A stretch of 64,000 nucleotides of DNA from Mycobacterium malmoense (GTDB taxonomy: Bacteria > Actinomycetota > Actinomycetes > Mycobacteriales > Mycobacteriaceae). The notes under the pieces are model-generated. The model was not told where the DNA came from, made no database searches, and was given only the letters and a program-made list of their open reading frames with translations. The DNA is taken from NCBI RefSeq assembly GCF_019645855.1, contig NZ_CP080999.1:620001-684000 (forward strand), given 5' to 3'. Below are positions 50,374 through 59,035 of this stretch, piece by piece. The position numbers and the translations under genes were made by a program. Positions within the stretch are counted from its first letter, which is position 1, and each line of letters opens with the position of its first letter.

Positions 50374-51860
50374 TCGTGACCGTAATCCGTCGGCTGCTCG
50401 CGGCGTTGGTGCTGACCGGGTTGGTGGCCGCTTGCTCGCCAGATTCGGGGTCGCGGCCGGTGTCGCCGCCCGCGGCGCCGGACCTGGGTCGTGGGTTGGC
50501 GGGAAAGGTAACCGCGGACCGGATGTTCACCCACCTGCGCGCGCTGCAGGATATCGCCAACGCCAACAGGGGCACCCGGGCGGCGGGCACACCGGGCTAC
50601 GACGCCAGCGTCGAATATGTGGCGAAGACCTTGCGGGACAGGGGTTTTAAGGTATCGACGCCGCAGTTCGACCGGCTGTATCAGGTTTCGCCGGGCAAGC
50701 CGGCGCTGACGGTGGCCGGCCGCGCCTATCAGGTCGACCAGGCCTCGCTGCTGGTCCGGACACCACCCGGCGGCCTGACGGGGCAGCCAATCCGGCCGAC
50801 GCAACCGTCGGGCTGCGCGCCTGCCGATTACCCGGCCGTGGTACCCAAGGGCGCGATCGCCGTCGTCGACGACGCTCGCTGCTCGGTGGTCGACAAGCAG
50901 AACAGCGCGGTGGCCAAGGGCGCGGCGGCGCTGATCGTGCTCAGCACGGCCAACGGCCAGGGAGCGCCGCCCACGTTGTTCAGCCCCGGTTACTTCAAGC
51001 AACTGACCGTGCCGGTCGCCGTCGTCGGCGCCTACGGCGCCACCGCGCTCGCAGGTAACACCGCGCCGATACGCCTGGTGTTGGACGCCGAGAACGTCAA
51101 GGTCACATCGCGAAACGTGTTGGCGCAGACCGAGACCGGTTCGCCGCATGAGGTGATCATGGTGGGCGCGCGCCTCGACGGCCCGCGCAACGGTCCGGGC
51201 ATCAACGACAATGGGTCCGGCGTGGCCGCGGTGCTGGAAACGGCGCTGCAGCTGGGCCCACTGCCACCGGTGAGCAACGCGGTGCGGTTCGTGTTCTGGG
51301 GAGCCGAGGAGGACGGCCCCAACGGCGCCATGGATTACGTTTTCGGCCTGGACCGCGACCAACTCAACGACATCGCGCTGTACCTGAACTTCACCATGCT
51401 GGGTTCACCGAACGCCGGCTTTTTCACCGACGACGGCGACCAGTCCGGTCCGCCCGGGGCCGGGGTGGCGTTCGGGGATGTGCCCGACGGCTCGGCCGGC
51501 ATCGAGCGCACCCTGGACGGCTATCTGAACCTGGCCGGCAAGAGGCCGGCGGACATGCCGTTGAACACCAGGACCGACTACCACCCCTTCCTGGTCGCGG
51601 GCGTGCCCGTCGGGGGTATGACCGCCGGTGCGTCGCAGACGAAAATCACGGTGCAGGCGCGGCTATGGGGCGGTCAGGCCGGTGCCCCGTTCGACCCCAA
51701 CTACCAGAGCCCGCGGGACACGGTCGACAACGTCAACCGGGAAGCGTTGGCGGTCATGGGTTCTGGCGTGGCGTTCGCGGTCGGTACCTATGCGGAGTCG
51801 ATCGGGGGCGTCAACGGCGTCCCGCCCCACGACAAGCGGCATCGCACGCGGATGCCGTAG
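50370..51860 (+). CDS. LpqL paralogue with broken zinc site (M28 pseudo-peptidase lipoprotein)
   Basis: 496 residues from ATG 50370, overlapping the lpqL stop (ATGA). It is a tandem copy of LpqL with lipobox VAAC, the PA insertion and the M28 fold. Zinc ligands differ: His to Arg268 (GARLDG), Asp retained at 280 (INDNGSG), the Glu pair retained at 313-314 (WGAEE), Asp to Thr342 (NFTM), His to Gln446 (NYQSPRD). With three of five ligands gone it is unlikely to hold two zinc ions. The reading frame is intact and protein-like, so it is kept for another role, perhaps peptide binding or regulating LpqL. Confidence 0.85.
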   Translation: MIVTVIRRLLAALVLTGLVAACSPDSGSRPVSPPAAPDLGRGLAGKVTADRMFTHLRALQDIANANRGTRAAGTPGYDASVEYVAKTLRDRGFKVSTPQFDRLYQVSPGKPALTVAGRAYQVDQASLLVRTPPGGLTGQPIRPTQPSGCAPADYPAVVPKGAIAVVDDARCSVVDKQNSAVAKGAAALIVLSTANGQGAPPTLFSPGYFKQLTVPVAVVGAYGATALAGNTAPIRLVLDAENVKVTSRNVLAQTETGSPHEVIMVGARLDGPRNGPGINDNGSGVAAVLETALQLGPLPPVSNAVRFVFWGAEEDGPNGAMDYVFGLDRDQLNDIALYLNFTMLGSPNAGFFTDDGDQSGPPGAGVAFGDVPDGSAGIERTLDGYLNLAGKRPADMPLNTRTDYHPFLVAGVPVGGMTAGASQTKITVQARLWGGQAGAPFDPNYQSPRDTVDNVNREALAVMGSGVAFAVGTYAESIGGVNGVPPHDKRHRTRMP

Positions 51861-51953
51861 CGGCGGGCGGGCCTCGACGAAGCCGTTTCCGGCCGGCCCA
51901 CCGACCACGTGGTCGCCAGCCACGCCCACGGCGCCAGCGTTATTCGTGCTGCC

Positions 51954-52823
51954 TCAAGCGATCTCGGCGAGCCTGGGAATCAGTCGATCGCCGAGGCGGC
52001 GGATGAAGCCGACGGGGTCGGGGTTTCCGGGGAAGGGACCGATGTTGATCAGGTCAATACCCAACCCGGCATAACGTTCCACCGTATTCAGGTAGCCGGC
52101 GGTGTCCTCGAAGGGATCGGTGAAAAGCCCCACCGTCTTGCGGATTTCGGCCGGGTCCCTACCCACCGCGTCACAGTGGCGGTTCAGCACGTCGATCTTG
52201 TGCCTGAGCTCGTCGACGTCCGACACCATGGCGTTCCAGACGTCGGCGTACTGGGCGACCAGCCGCAGCGTCTTCTTCTCGCCGGCGCCGCCGATGAGAA
52301 TCGGGGGCCGCCGAATCGGTTGCGGCTCACAGATTGTTTCGGCCAGCCGATAGTGCTTGCCGTTGTAGGGCCCGTTGTTGTCGCTCCACATCTGCCGGGA
52401 GATCTGCAGTGTCTCTTCGAGCATCTCGAACCGCGCGCTGAGCGGCGGATACGGAATGCCGAGGGCCACATGTTCGCGGTCGTACCACGCGGCGCCGAGT
52501 CCCAGCATCGACCGGCCCTGGGACAGCACGTCAAGCGTGGTAACCGCCTTGACCAGCACACCGGGATAGCGATAGGTGACCCCGGTGACCAGTAGGGTCA
52601 GGTCGATCGTGGTGGTTTGCGCCGCGAGGAAACCCAAAGACGTATAGCCCTCCAGGAATGGATCTTCGGCTCGCCCAACGCTTTCCATCTGGAAGAAATG
52701 ATCGGCCAAGGTGAACATCGTCGCGCCACCCTGCTCCGCGGCCTTCGCCGCGTCGGCCAGCGTCGGGCCCAGCGCCGCCGGATTCCCCGGCAGAAAATCG
52801 ATGAAGTGCACTCCCAGTTCCAT
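51954..52823 (-). CDS. LLM-class F420-dependent oxidoreductase
   Basis: 289 residues, luciferase-like TIM barrel. Typical F420 family segments are MELGVHFIDFLPGNP at the N-terminus, GATMFTLADHFFQMES, FLAAQTTTIDLTLLVTGVTYRYPGVLVKAVTTLDVLSQGRSMLGLGAAWYDREHVALGIPYPP and IGGAGEKKTLRLVAQYADVWN. Substrate unknown. It is downstream of a MarR gene on the same strand, with a 16-base gap, suggesting control by that regulator. Confidence 0.87.
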   Translation of the reverse strand: MELGVHFIDFLPGNPAALGPTLADAAKAAEQGGATMFTLADHFFQMESVGRAEDPFLEGYTSLGFLAAQTTTIDLTLLVTGVTYRYPGVLVKAVTTLDVLSQGRSMLGLGAAWYDREHVALGIPYPPLSARFEMLEETLQISRQMWSDNNGPYNGKHYRLAETICEPQPIRRPPILIGGAGEKKTLRLVAQYADVWNAMVSDVDELRHKIDVLNRHCDAVGRDPAEIRKTVGLFTDPFEDTAGYLNTVERYAGLGIDLINIGPFPGNPDPVGFIRRLGDRLIPRLAEIA

Positions 52824-52839
52824 TGCAGGTCCTTTCGCC

Positions 52840-53277
52840 CTAGTTTTCGGTCAAGCGCTCGAGCAGCGATAAGGCGTCAAGGATGACGCGGCGTTCCCGC
52901 TCGGAATACCGCTCCTGGATGGTGCGCGCCAACCATTCCTCCCGCACCCGACGGTCGCTCTCGGCGCGCCGGCGGCCTTCGGTGGTCAGCGAGATCACTT
53001 GGCGACGACCATCTTCAGGGTCGGGCGTGCGCTCGATGAGCCCACGCTGCTCGAGGGCGGCCACGATGGTGGCCATCGACTGCGGCCGCACCCGTTCGGC
53101 GCCGGCCAGTGCGCTGGCCGACGACGTTCCCTCTTTCCACAGCCGGGTGAGCACCGCGGTCTGGGACGGCGTCAGATCGTCGTCGATCGCGAGGTCCCTC
53201 AACCGGCGTCGCAGCCGGCTGAACAGCACCCGCAGATCGCGGGCGGCCGTCACGGCCGAGACACCGATGCCGTCCAT
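52840..53277 (-). CDS. MarR-family transcriptional regulator
   Basis: 145 residues with the MarR winged helix: LTPSQTAVLTRLWKEGTSSASALAGAERVRPQSMATIVAALEQRGLIERTPDPEDGRRQVISLTTEGRRRAES, where DPEDGRRQ is the wing. It likely represses its own operon with the LLM oxidoreductase and is released by a small aromatic or oxidative ligand. A matching inverted repeat lies 20 bases upstream. Confidence 0.92.
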   Translation of the reverse strand: MDGIGVSAVTAARDLRVLFSRLRRRLRDLAIDDDLTPSQTAVLTRLWKEGTSSASALAGAERVRPQSMATIVAALEQRGLIERTPDPEDGRRQVISLTTEGRRRAESDRRVREEWLARTIQERYSERERRVILDALSLLERLTEN

Positions 53278-53297
53278 GCTCCCACCCTAAAATAGAC

Positions 53298-53321
53298 AGC
53301 TAAAACTGTCCAGTTCTAGCT
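53298..53321 (-). promoter_or_regulatory. Candidate MarR operator
   Basis: AGCTAAAACTG at 53298-53308 and CAGTTCTAGCT at 53311-53321 form an inverted repeat with 10 of 11 matching pairs and a two-base gap. It ends 20 bases before the MarR start, overlapping the expected promoter. Size and place suit MarR autoregulation. Confidence 0.6.
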
Positions 53322-53399
53322 GAATGAATTGGGCTCAGGCGGTGGGCCGCGCGCGCCCACATTGATTATGTAAATGTCCAATATGTGGGATGAGCGCCT

Positions 53400-53624
53400 T
53401 CACGTCATGCAGACGTTCGCGAAAAGCAGCACCGGCCACGACACGATCGACCCGAGGAAGGACACCGCGAGATCGACGCCGCGCATCTGGTGCAGATGCT
53501 CGGTGTGAGTCATCGACCAGATGGTGCCTATCAGCAGATATGGAGTGCCGAGGACGATTCCGATGGCCAGCAGCTGACCGATGCTGAGCCGGAATTCGAG
53601 CAGTCGACGAAATCTTTCCCACAT
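53400..53624 (-). CDS. Small two-helix membrane protein, Rv0420c-like
   Basis: 74 residues from ATG 53624. Two hydrophobic helices, LSIGQLLAIGIVLGTPYLLIGTIW and VDLAVSFLGSIVSWPVLLFANVC, with a basic N-terminus (MWERFRRLLEFR) indicating N-in topology. It lies next to the Rv0421c-like hydrolase gene on the same strand, as in M. tuberculosis, although Rv0420c is longer there. Function unknown. Confidence 0.65.
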   Translation of the reverse strand: MWERFRRLLEFRLSIGQLLAIGIVLGTPYLLIGTIWSMTHTEHLHQMRGVDLAVSFLGSIVSWPVLLFANVCMT

Positions 53625-53671
53625 GCGCGGTCCCTTTGATACGGGGCTCGGACGGCCCCCCGAGTGTCGAT

Positions 53672-54301
53672 TCACGTTGTTTGGCGATGCAGCAGACGCA
53701 GCGCCGCCTCGACCGCAAGCGCAGGCACGTCGAGGGTCTTCGAGCGCAAGTCGTGCCGGGCGCCGGTGATTTCGACGACTTCGGTCGGCGCGGCGATCAG
53801 CGCCGCCGCGGCGCGCACCTCGGCCGGCGTGCCGAAGGGGTCCGAGGTCCCGTGGGTGAACACCGTGGGCACCGTGATGTCGGGCAGGTGTTCGGTGCGC
53901 GGCCGCTCCGGCTTCCCCGGGGGATGGACCGGGTAGGAGAACAGCGTGAGCACGTCCACCTGAGCTTCGCCGCCGGCAACAACCATGGACGTCTGCCGGC
54001 CACCGTAGGAGTGCCCGCCGGCGACCAGCGGGCCGTCGGTAAGACCGCGGCACACCGTGATCGCCTCGACGATCCCCGCGCGGTCGGTGGCGGCCGAGCC
54101 CGACGGCGGACCCGTGGGCCGGCGCCGCCGGTAGGGCAGGTTGTAGCGCACCGCGAGCCAGCCGCGTAGCGCCCACTCGTCGCAAACCTGTTGCAGCAGC
54201 GGGGATTCCCGGTTGCCGCCGGCGCCGTGGGTCAGGACTACAACGCCGTTGGGGTCGCCTTCCGGTTGGTGCGCCACACCCGTGATTCGCTCGAGGTTCA
54301 T
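53672..54301 (-). CDS. Alpha/beta hydrolase, Rv0421c-like
   Basis: 209 residues from ATG 54301, equal to the known length of Rv0421c; the longer frame upstream overlaps thiD. The oxyanion region is VVVLTHGAGGNRESPLLQQ, the nucleophile elbow GGHSYGGRQTSM with Ser in GHSYG, the acid in VFTHGTSDPFGTPAE, and the His in GARHDL. A KANL3/Tex30-type small alpha/beta hydrolase is the likeliest family. Substrate unknown. It is next to thiD and thiC on the same strand. Confidence 0.82.
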   Translation of the reverse strand: MNLERITGVAHQPEGDPNGVVVLTHGAGGNRESPLLQQVCDEWALRGWLAVRYNLPYRRRRPTGPPSGSAATDRAGIVEAITVCRGLTDGPLVAGGHSYGGRQTSMVVAGGEAQVDVLTLFSYPVHPPGKPERPRTEHLPDITVPTVFTHGTSDPFGTPAEVRAAAALIAAPTEVVEITGARHDLRSKTLDVPALAVEAALRLLHRQTT

Positions 54302-54350
54302 GCGCCCGCTGACGATGCGGTCCGGAACGGATTGAGGTGGGGGCGGGCAA

Positions 54351-55178
54351 TCATGACAGCCGGAACAGGGGCGAGACCGGGCCGTGGCCGTGGCCCAATG
54401 GGTAAGCGGCGCGTAGGCATTCGGTGACCCACCGCTTCCCGAACTCGACCGCGTCGGGCATGCCGAACCCGTGCGCCAGCGCGCAGGCGACCGCGGTCGC
54501 AAGCGTGTCGCCACCGCCGTGGTCGTTTCCGGTGGGGATGCGCTCCGCGTCGAACTCGTAGCAGGAGGCACCGTCATAGAGCAGGTCGCGGCTGCGATCC
54601 GACGACCGCAGGTGTCCGCCCTTGACCAGCGCCCAGCGCGGGCCCAGCGCGTGCAGTGCCTTGGCCGCCGCGCGCTGCGAGTCGGCGTCGACCACATCGA
54701 TATCCACCAGCAGCCGCACCTCGTCGAGATTGGGCGTCACTAGCGTGGCCAACGGAAACAGTTGAGTGCGAAGAGAATCCAGTGCCTCTCGTGCCAGCAG
54801 CGGGTCACCGTGCATGGACGCGCACACCGGATCGACGACGAGCGGCACCGTCAACTCGAGCCCGCGCCAGGTCGTGGCCACCGTGTCGATGATGCCGGCC
54901 GACGCCAGCATCCCGGTCTTGGCGGCCTGGATACCGATGTCGGTGACGACCGCCTCTATCTGACCGGCCACGACATCGTTGGGAATCTCGTGAAAGCTCT
55001 TGACTCCCAACGTGTTCTGCACGGTCACCGCAGTGACCGCGATGCACGCGTGCACGCCCAGCAACGCCATGGTGCGCATGTCGGCCTGGATGCCCGCACC
55101 GCCGCCGGAGTCCGACCCGGCGATGGACAGCACCCGCGGCGGGGTCGTCCCCGGCGGCGCCAGCGGCAGGTAATTCAC
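54351..55178 (-). CDS. thiD: Hydroxymethylpyrimidine (phosphate) kinase
   Basis: 275 residues. Ribokinase-fold motifs are VLSIAGSDSGGGAGIQADMRTM at the N-terminus, GVHACIAVTAVTVQNTLGV, PLVVDPVCASMHGDPLL, PLATLVTPNLDEVRLL and TGNDHGGGDTLATAVACALAHG with the anion hole and catalytic Asp (GGGDT where GxGD is usual, and DHGGG where T-HGxG is usual). It phosphorylates hydroxymethylpyrimidine and its phosphate. It overlaps thiC by four bases. Confidence 0.95.
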   Translation of the reverse strand: MNYLPLAPPGTTPPRVLSIAGSDSGGGAGIQADMRTMALLGVHACIAVTAVTVQNTLGVKSFHEIPNDVVAGQIEAVVTDIGIQAAKTGMLASAGIIDTVATTWRGLELTVPLVVDPVCASMHGDPLLAREALDSLRTQLFPLATLVTPNLDEVRLLVDIDVVDADSQRAAAKALHALGPRWALVKGGHLRSSDRSRDLLYDGASCYEFDAERIPTGNDHGGGDTLATAVACALAHGFGMPDAVEFGKRWVTECLRAAYPLGHGHGPVSPLFRLS

Positions 55179-56797
55179 TGCGCGAGCGGCAGATACACCC
55201 GGTTGCCGTGCTCGGCGAACTCGGCCGACTTCTCCGCCATTGCGGCTTCGATCGCCTCTTCGCTGTCGAGCCCGTGTTCTGTCGCGTACGCCCGCACGTC
55301 AGCGGTTATGCGCATCGAGCAGAACTTCGGCCCACACATCGAGCAGAAGTGCGCGGTCTTCGCCGGCTCGGCCGGCAGCGTCTCGTCGTGGAATTCCCGT
55401 GCGGTGTCGGGGTCCAACGACAGCGCGAACTGGTCGTTCCAGCGGAACTCGAACCGCGCCGTGCTCAGCGCGTCGTCACGCGCCTGCGCGCCGGGATGGC
55501 CCTTGGCCAGATCCGCCGAATGCGCGGCGATCTTGTAGGCGATCACGCCGTCCTTGACGTCCTTGCGGTCCGGGAGCCCCAGGTGTTCCTTCGGGGTCAC
55601 GTAGCACAGCATCGCGGTGCCGGCCTGGGCGATGATGGCCGCGCCGATCGCCGACGTGATGTGGTCGTAGGCCGGCGCGATGTCGGTGGCCAGCGGACCG
55701 AGCGTGTAGAAGGGGGCCTCCTCGCACAGCTCCTCTTCCAGCCGCACGTTCTCCACGATCTTGTGCATTGGGATGTGACCGGGGCCCTCGATCATCACCT
55801 GTGCGCCACGGGCTTTCGCGATCTTGGTCAGCTCGCCCAGGGTGCGTAGCTCGGCGAACTGCGCGGCGTCATTGGCGTCGGCGATCGAACCCGGCCGCAA
55901 CCCGTCGCCGAGTGAGAACGTGACGTCGTAGCTCGCCAGGATGTCGCAGAGTTCTTCAAAGTTGGTGTAGAGGAACGACTCTCGGTGATGCGCCAGGCAC
56001 CAGGCCGCCATGATCGACCCGCCGCGGCTGACGATGCCGGTGACGCGCTTGGCGGTCAGCGGCACGTAGCGCAGTAGCACGCCGGCGTGCACGGTCATGT
56101 AGTCCACGCCCTGCTCGCACTGTTCGATCACGGTGTCGCGGTAGATCTCCCAGGTTAGCTCGGTGGGGTCGCCCTTGATCTTTTCCAGCGCCTGGTAGAT
56201 CGGCACCGTGCCGACCGGCACCGGCGAATTGCGCAGGATCCACTCGCGGGTTTCGTGGATGTTCTTGCCGGTGGACAGGTCCATGATGGTGTCGGCGCCC
56301 CAACGGGTGGCCCACACCATCTTGTCCACCTCTTCGGCGATCGAGCTCGTCACCGCCGAGTTGCCGATGTTGGCGTTGACCTTGACCGCGAACGCCTTGC
56401 CGATGATCATCGGCTCGGCCTCGGGGTGGTTGTGGTTGGCCGGGATCACCGCACGTCCGCGGGCGACCTCGTCGCGCACCAGCTCGGCGGGCATGCCCTC
56501 GCGGGCGGCGATGAACGCCATCTCCGCGGTGATCTCGCCGGCGCGGGCGCGCTGCAGCTGGGTGCCGCGGTCACGAACCACCCCGGGCCGCGGCGGCAGC
56601 CCGGACGTCAGGTCGATCACCGCGTCGGGATCGGTGTAGGGGCCCGAGGTGTCGTAGAGGTCGAAGTGGTCTCCGGTGGACAGATGCACCCGCCGGAAAG
56701 GAACCCGGGCACCGGGAACGCCGTCTACTTCTTGATAGACCTTGCTGCTGCCCGCGATGGGCCCGGTGGTCACGGATGGTTCGACAGTTACGGTCAT
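55175..56797 (-). CDS. thiC: Phosphomethylpyrimidine synthase
   Basis: 540 residues from the ATG at 56797 (MTVTVEPSVTTGPIAGS). An ATG two codons earlier (56803) touches the riboswitch purine tract with no spacing, while the second ATG has six bases and gives the expected N-terminus. Motifs are MVWATRWGADTIMDLSTGKNIHETREWILRNSPVPVGTVPIYQALEK, GIVSRGGSIMAAWCLAHHRESFLYTNFEELC and C-terminal FCSMCGPKFCSMRI with the CxxCx4C cluster cysteines. A radical SAM enzyme turning aminoimidazole ribotide into HMP phosphate. It is followed by thiD. Confidence 0.97.
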   Translation of the reverse strand: MTVTVEPSVTTGPIAGSSKVYQEVDGVPGARVPFRRVHLSTGDHFDLYDTSGPYTDPDAVIDLTSGLPPRPGVVRDRGTQLQRARAGEITAEMAFIAAREGMPAELVRDEVARGRAVIPANHNHPEAEPMIIGKAFAVKVNANIGNSAVTSSIAEEVDKMVWATRWGADTIMDLSTGKNIHETREWILRNSPVPVGTVPIYQALEKIKGDPTELTWEIYRDTVIEQCEQGVDYMTVHAGVLLRYVPLTAKRVTGIVSRGGSIMAAWCLAHHRESFLYTNFEELCDILASYDVTFSLGDGLRPGSIADANDAAQFAELRTLGELTKIAKARGAQVMIEGPGHIPMHKIVENVRLEEELCEEAPFYTLGPLATDIAPAYDHITSAIGAAIIAQAGTAMLCYVTPKEHLGLPDRKDVKDGVIAYKIAAHSADLAKGHPGAQARDDALSTARFEFRWNDQFALSLDPDTAREFHDETLPAEPAKTAHFCSMCGPKFCSMRITADVRAYATEHGLDSEEAIEAAMAEKSAEFAEHGNRVYLPLAQ

Positions 56798-56803
56798 TTT
56801 CAT

Positions 56804-56893
56804 CTCCCTACGCCGGCATTACCCGGTCAGGTTCGTACGGTCGACGGCCCCGAGCCGTCCTCTCAGCGCACTCGGCGTGCGCTCCCGCGTTTA
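56804..56893 (-). promoter_or_regulatory. TPP riboswitch (THI element) upstream of thiC
   Basis: Read on the minus strand: GGGAGCGCACGCCGAG then GCTGAGAGGACGG (CTGAGA box), a P3 arm with GGCTCGGGGCCGTCGACC, then ACGAACCTGACCGGGTAATG and CCGGCGTAGGGAG at 56804-56816. The final GGGAG is the thiC ribosome site. Thiamine pyrophosphate would occlude it. The layout is the same as in front of thiO, so both loci answer to TPP. Confidence 0.95.
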
Positions 56894-57416
56894 TGGATGG
56901 TCCGGACGCGAGGTTACTCCCAACCGGGACCATCCGCGCCAGGCGGGCGGGTGGCAGTGGACCCTCCGGCTGCGCTGGCAGCTCAACGAAATTCTCTGAC
57001 CGGGGCCTCGCGCCTGAGACGGGTCGGGAACGTCAGCACCGGTGAGAATCTTGCGGCGTGCCCTACGCAGTGATGGTGTCCTTTACAGGGGTGTGGCGAT
57101 TGTTGTTGGCGAGGTGGCGGCTCGACGGTGAGGCTTGTGTCGGACGGGTTTGCTGGTGGTGCTGGACGAGTGTGGCAAATATATGCCGGGCGCCACGCTC
57201 AGGTAGTTTCGATCTGAACTAAAATTCGGGGGTGGGGGTAACTCTAAGATCTTGAAAATATTTTTTAGCAGTGGTTACTTTACTTCAAATAGTTTGCAGG
57301 ACTCGATGTTCGCGGGATGAACTTGGCCAACATCACCCCAACTCTCCCGAAACTCAGGTTGCTCTCAGCTACCTTCTGACCATCCGAATTCGACGCACCG
57401 ATCAAAGGAGATGGTC
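56894..57416. other. Long intergenic region, locally AT-rich
   Basis: About 520 bases between the thiC riboswitch and the GjpA-like gene. From about 57225 it is much richer in A and T than the window as a whole (for example TTGAAAATATTTTTTAGC near 57253-57270) and probably holds a long leader or promoter of the GjpA-like gene. No gene is supported on either strand. Confidence 0.5.
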
Positions 57417-58670
57417 GTGGACCTCGCAGCCCGCCCCCACATCACCGCTGGAATCGCCCTGACCAGCGCCGCAGTCATCGCTGCCGGTCCGATGACCCAG
57501 CACCTACCGAAATTTGATGTAGCCCAACACCTGCCTCCCGTGAGCGTGTCCGATATCGATCTCACCGATGCCGCCAGCGGGATGGTGGATCTGTTCTCGG
57601 GTGTGGAGAGCGAACTCGCTTCGCTCGCCGGCGGCTCCAGTGCGGCCGCAGTGCCCGCGCAGGCCATTACTGACATCAGCCCGTACTTCGTCAACCCGCT
57701 GCAGACATACGTGAATATGTTCCAGGACGCGGTGACCAACCTGCAGTACCTTGGCGGCGAATTCAACCCGCCGTTCCCGGTCTTGCAGCAGCTCGCTGCC
57801 AACGGGGTGTCGTACGCGAGCGACTACGTCGGGGCGTACCAAAGCACCGCAGCCTCCTTAGTCAAGCTAATCGGCGGGACCACCAAGACGAGTTTTGCGA
57901 ATCAGACAATCAACGCGGTCAACGACATCCTGCAGGGCAATATCTCTACCGGGCTACCGCTGCTGAGCACACAACTGCTCCAGCGGCCGATCGTTGCGCT
58001 TGAAGATATGGAGAACATCATCTACATCCCCTCCTACATATCGCAGAACATCTCAAACACCATCGAGTTCTGGACCCAGGGCCCCGGCCTCGCCGGCTTG
58101 GTCGCTGGGTATGGCCTCCCCTTGCTGGGTGTCCCTGGAAACGTGTTGGGTCAGAGCCTGCAGGCTGTTTATGACGCAGCGGCCACCGGTGACTCGTTAG
58201 GGGTGGTAACCAACCTGGCTGACATCCCAGGTCAGCTGATCAACGGCGTGATCAACGGGGCGCTGACAAGCGGCTCCGGCGGGTCGCCGACCGGCGGCCT
58301 GCTCAGCTCGAAAGCTTTCGGGCAGTACGCTGGTGGCTTTCTCAACTATCTGGTGAATCAAACCCTGCCCTCTTGGTCAACCGCGGTCGTTGCCCCGAAC
58401 GCCCAGAACATCGAAGCGGGCGGCAGTGTCGGCGCCGGAGTCCAGAACCTCATCTCCCAAATGCAGAACGGCTGGCCGAGCGCGACCGCGATCCAAGGCG
58501 CGATTACTCAGCTGCAACGTATCGGCACCACCATTGGTCCTGAACTGGTGGCGCAGCTGCAAAACATTCCCTCACTGCTGGCGAATCTCCCCTCCGCGGT
58601 GGTCAACTTCACCGGAACCCTGGCCAGCCAGATCGGGGCCATTATCGTCGGCCTGCTCAAGATGCTCTGA
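57417..58670 (+). CDS. GjpA-like mycobacterial outer-membrane/secreted protein
   Basis: 417 residues from GTG 57417 (VDLAARPHITAGIALTSAAVIAAGPM). The ATG six bases earlier abuts the ribosome site AAAGGAG with no spacing. The N-terminus matches the family in which M-x-L-x-A-R-P-x-x-T-A-G begins the signal. The mature protein is rich in Asn, Gln, Leu and Ile with NPLQTYVNMFQDAVTNLQYLGG, PIVALEDMENIIYIPSYISQNI and PGNVLGQSLQAVYDAA, typical of proteins annotated as outer membrane porin GjpA or PE-PPE-like exported proteins. Function not proven. Base composition is lower in GC than neighbours. Confidence 0.7.
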   Translation: MDLAARPHITAGIALTSAAVIAAGPMTQHLPKFDVAQHLPPVSVSDIDLTDAASGMVDLFSGVESELASLAGGSSAAAVPAQAITDISPYFVNPLQTYVNMFQDAVTNLQYLGGEFNPPFPVLQQLAANGVSYASDYVGAYQSTAASLVKLIGGTTKTSFANQTINAVNDILQGNISTGLPLLSTQLLQRPIVALEDMENIIYIPSYISQNISNTIEFWTQGPGLAGLVAGYGLPLLGVPGNVLGQSLQAVYDAAATGDSLGVVTNLADIPGQLINGVINGALTSGSGGSPTGGLLSSKAFGQYAGGFLNYLVNQTLPSWSTAVVAPNAQNIEAGGSVGAGVQNLISQMQNGWPSATAIQGAITQLQRIGTTIGPELVAQLQNIPSLLANLPSAVVNFTGTLASQIGAIIVGLLKML

Positions 58671-58713
58671 ATCCGCGGGTGGTCGCCGATGCGAGCCGGT
58701 GACCGCCACCGGC

Positions 58714-58747
58714 GATTGGCCCCCTTCGGCAAAGGAGGGGGCCAATC
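58714..58747 (+). terminator. Hairpin terminator after the GjpA-like gene
   Basis: GATTGGCCCCC at 58714-58724 and GGGGGCCAATC at 58737-58747 are perfect 11-base arms around a 12-base loop, 44 bases after the stop codon. There is no T tract after it, which is common for mycobacterial terminators. The 288 bases from here to the Rv0424c-like gene end at 59036 hold no supported gene. Confidence 0.75.
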
Positions 58748-59035
58748 CGTCTATAGCGTGTGGTTGTCGGCTGGGCACGTAACGGTCTGGGGACAACGCG
58801 ATTCATGCCAGCCGGAGGGCACCATATCGATGCCAGTATGAAATCGGTTCTATCCCAAGGATTTTGGATGATCGGTAACGTCGGCCGAACGGATCCGACC
58901 GACCCCGGGGCAAAGGTTGCGATCGGATCGATCACCAAGGCGCCGCGTTCGGTTCGAGAACGGGCCAGACTGGAGAGCGACCCGGGAAACTCAAACCGTG
59001 GACCGCCACCTGACGTGAAATCAGGCCAGGCGCGC

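Noticed and set aside
51861..51953. Possible extension or extra gene after the LpqL paralogue
   Set aside because: The 93 bases contain no frame with a start, and they lead into the convergent oxidoreductase stop.
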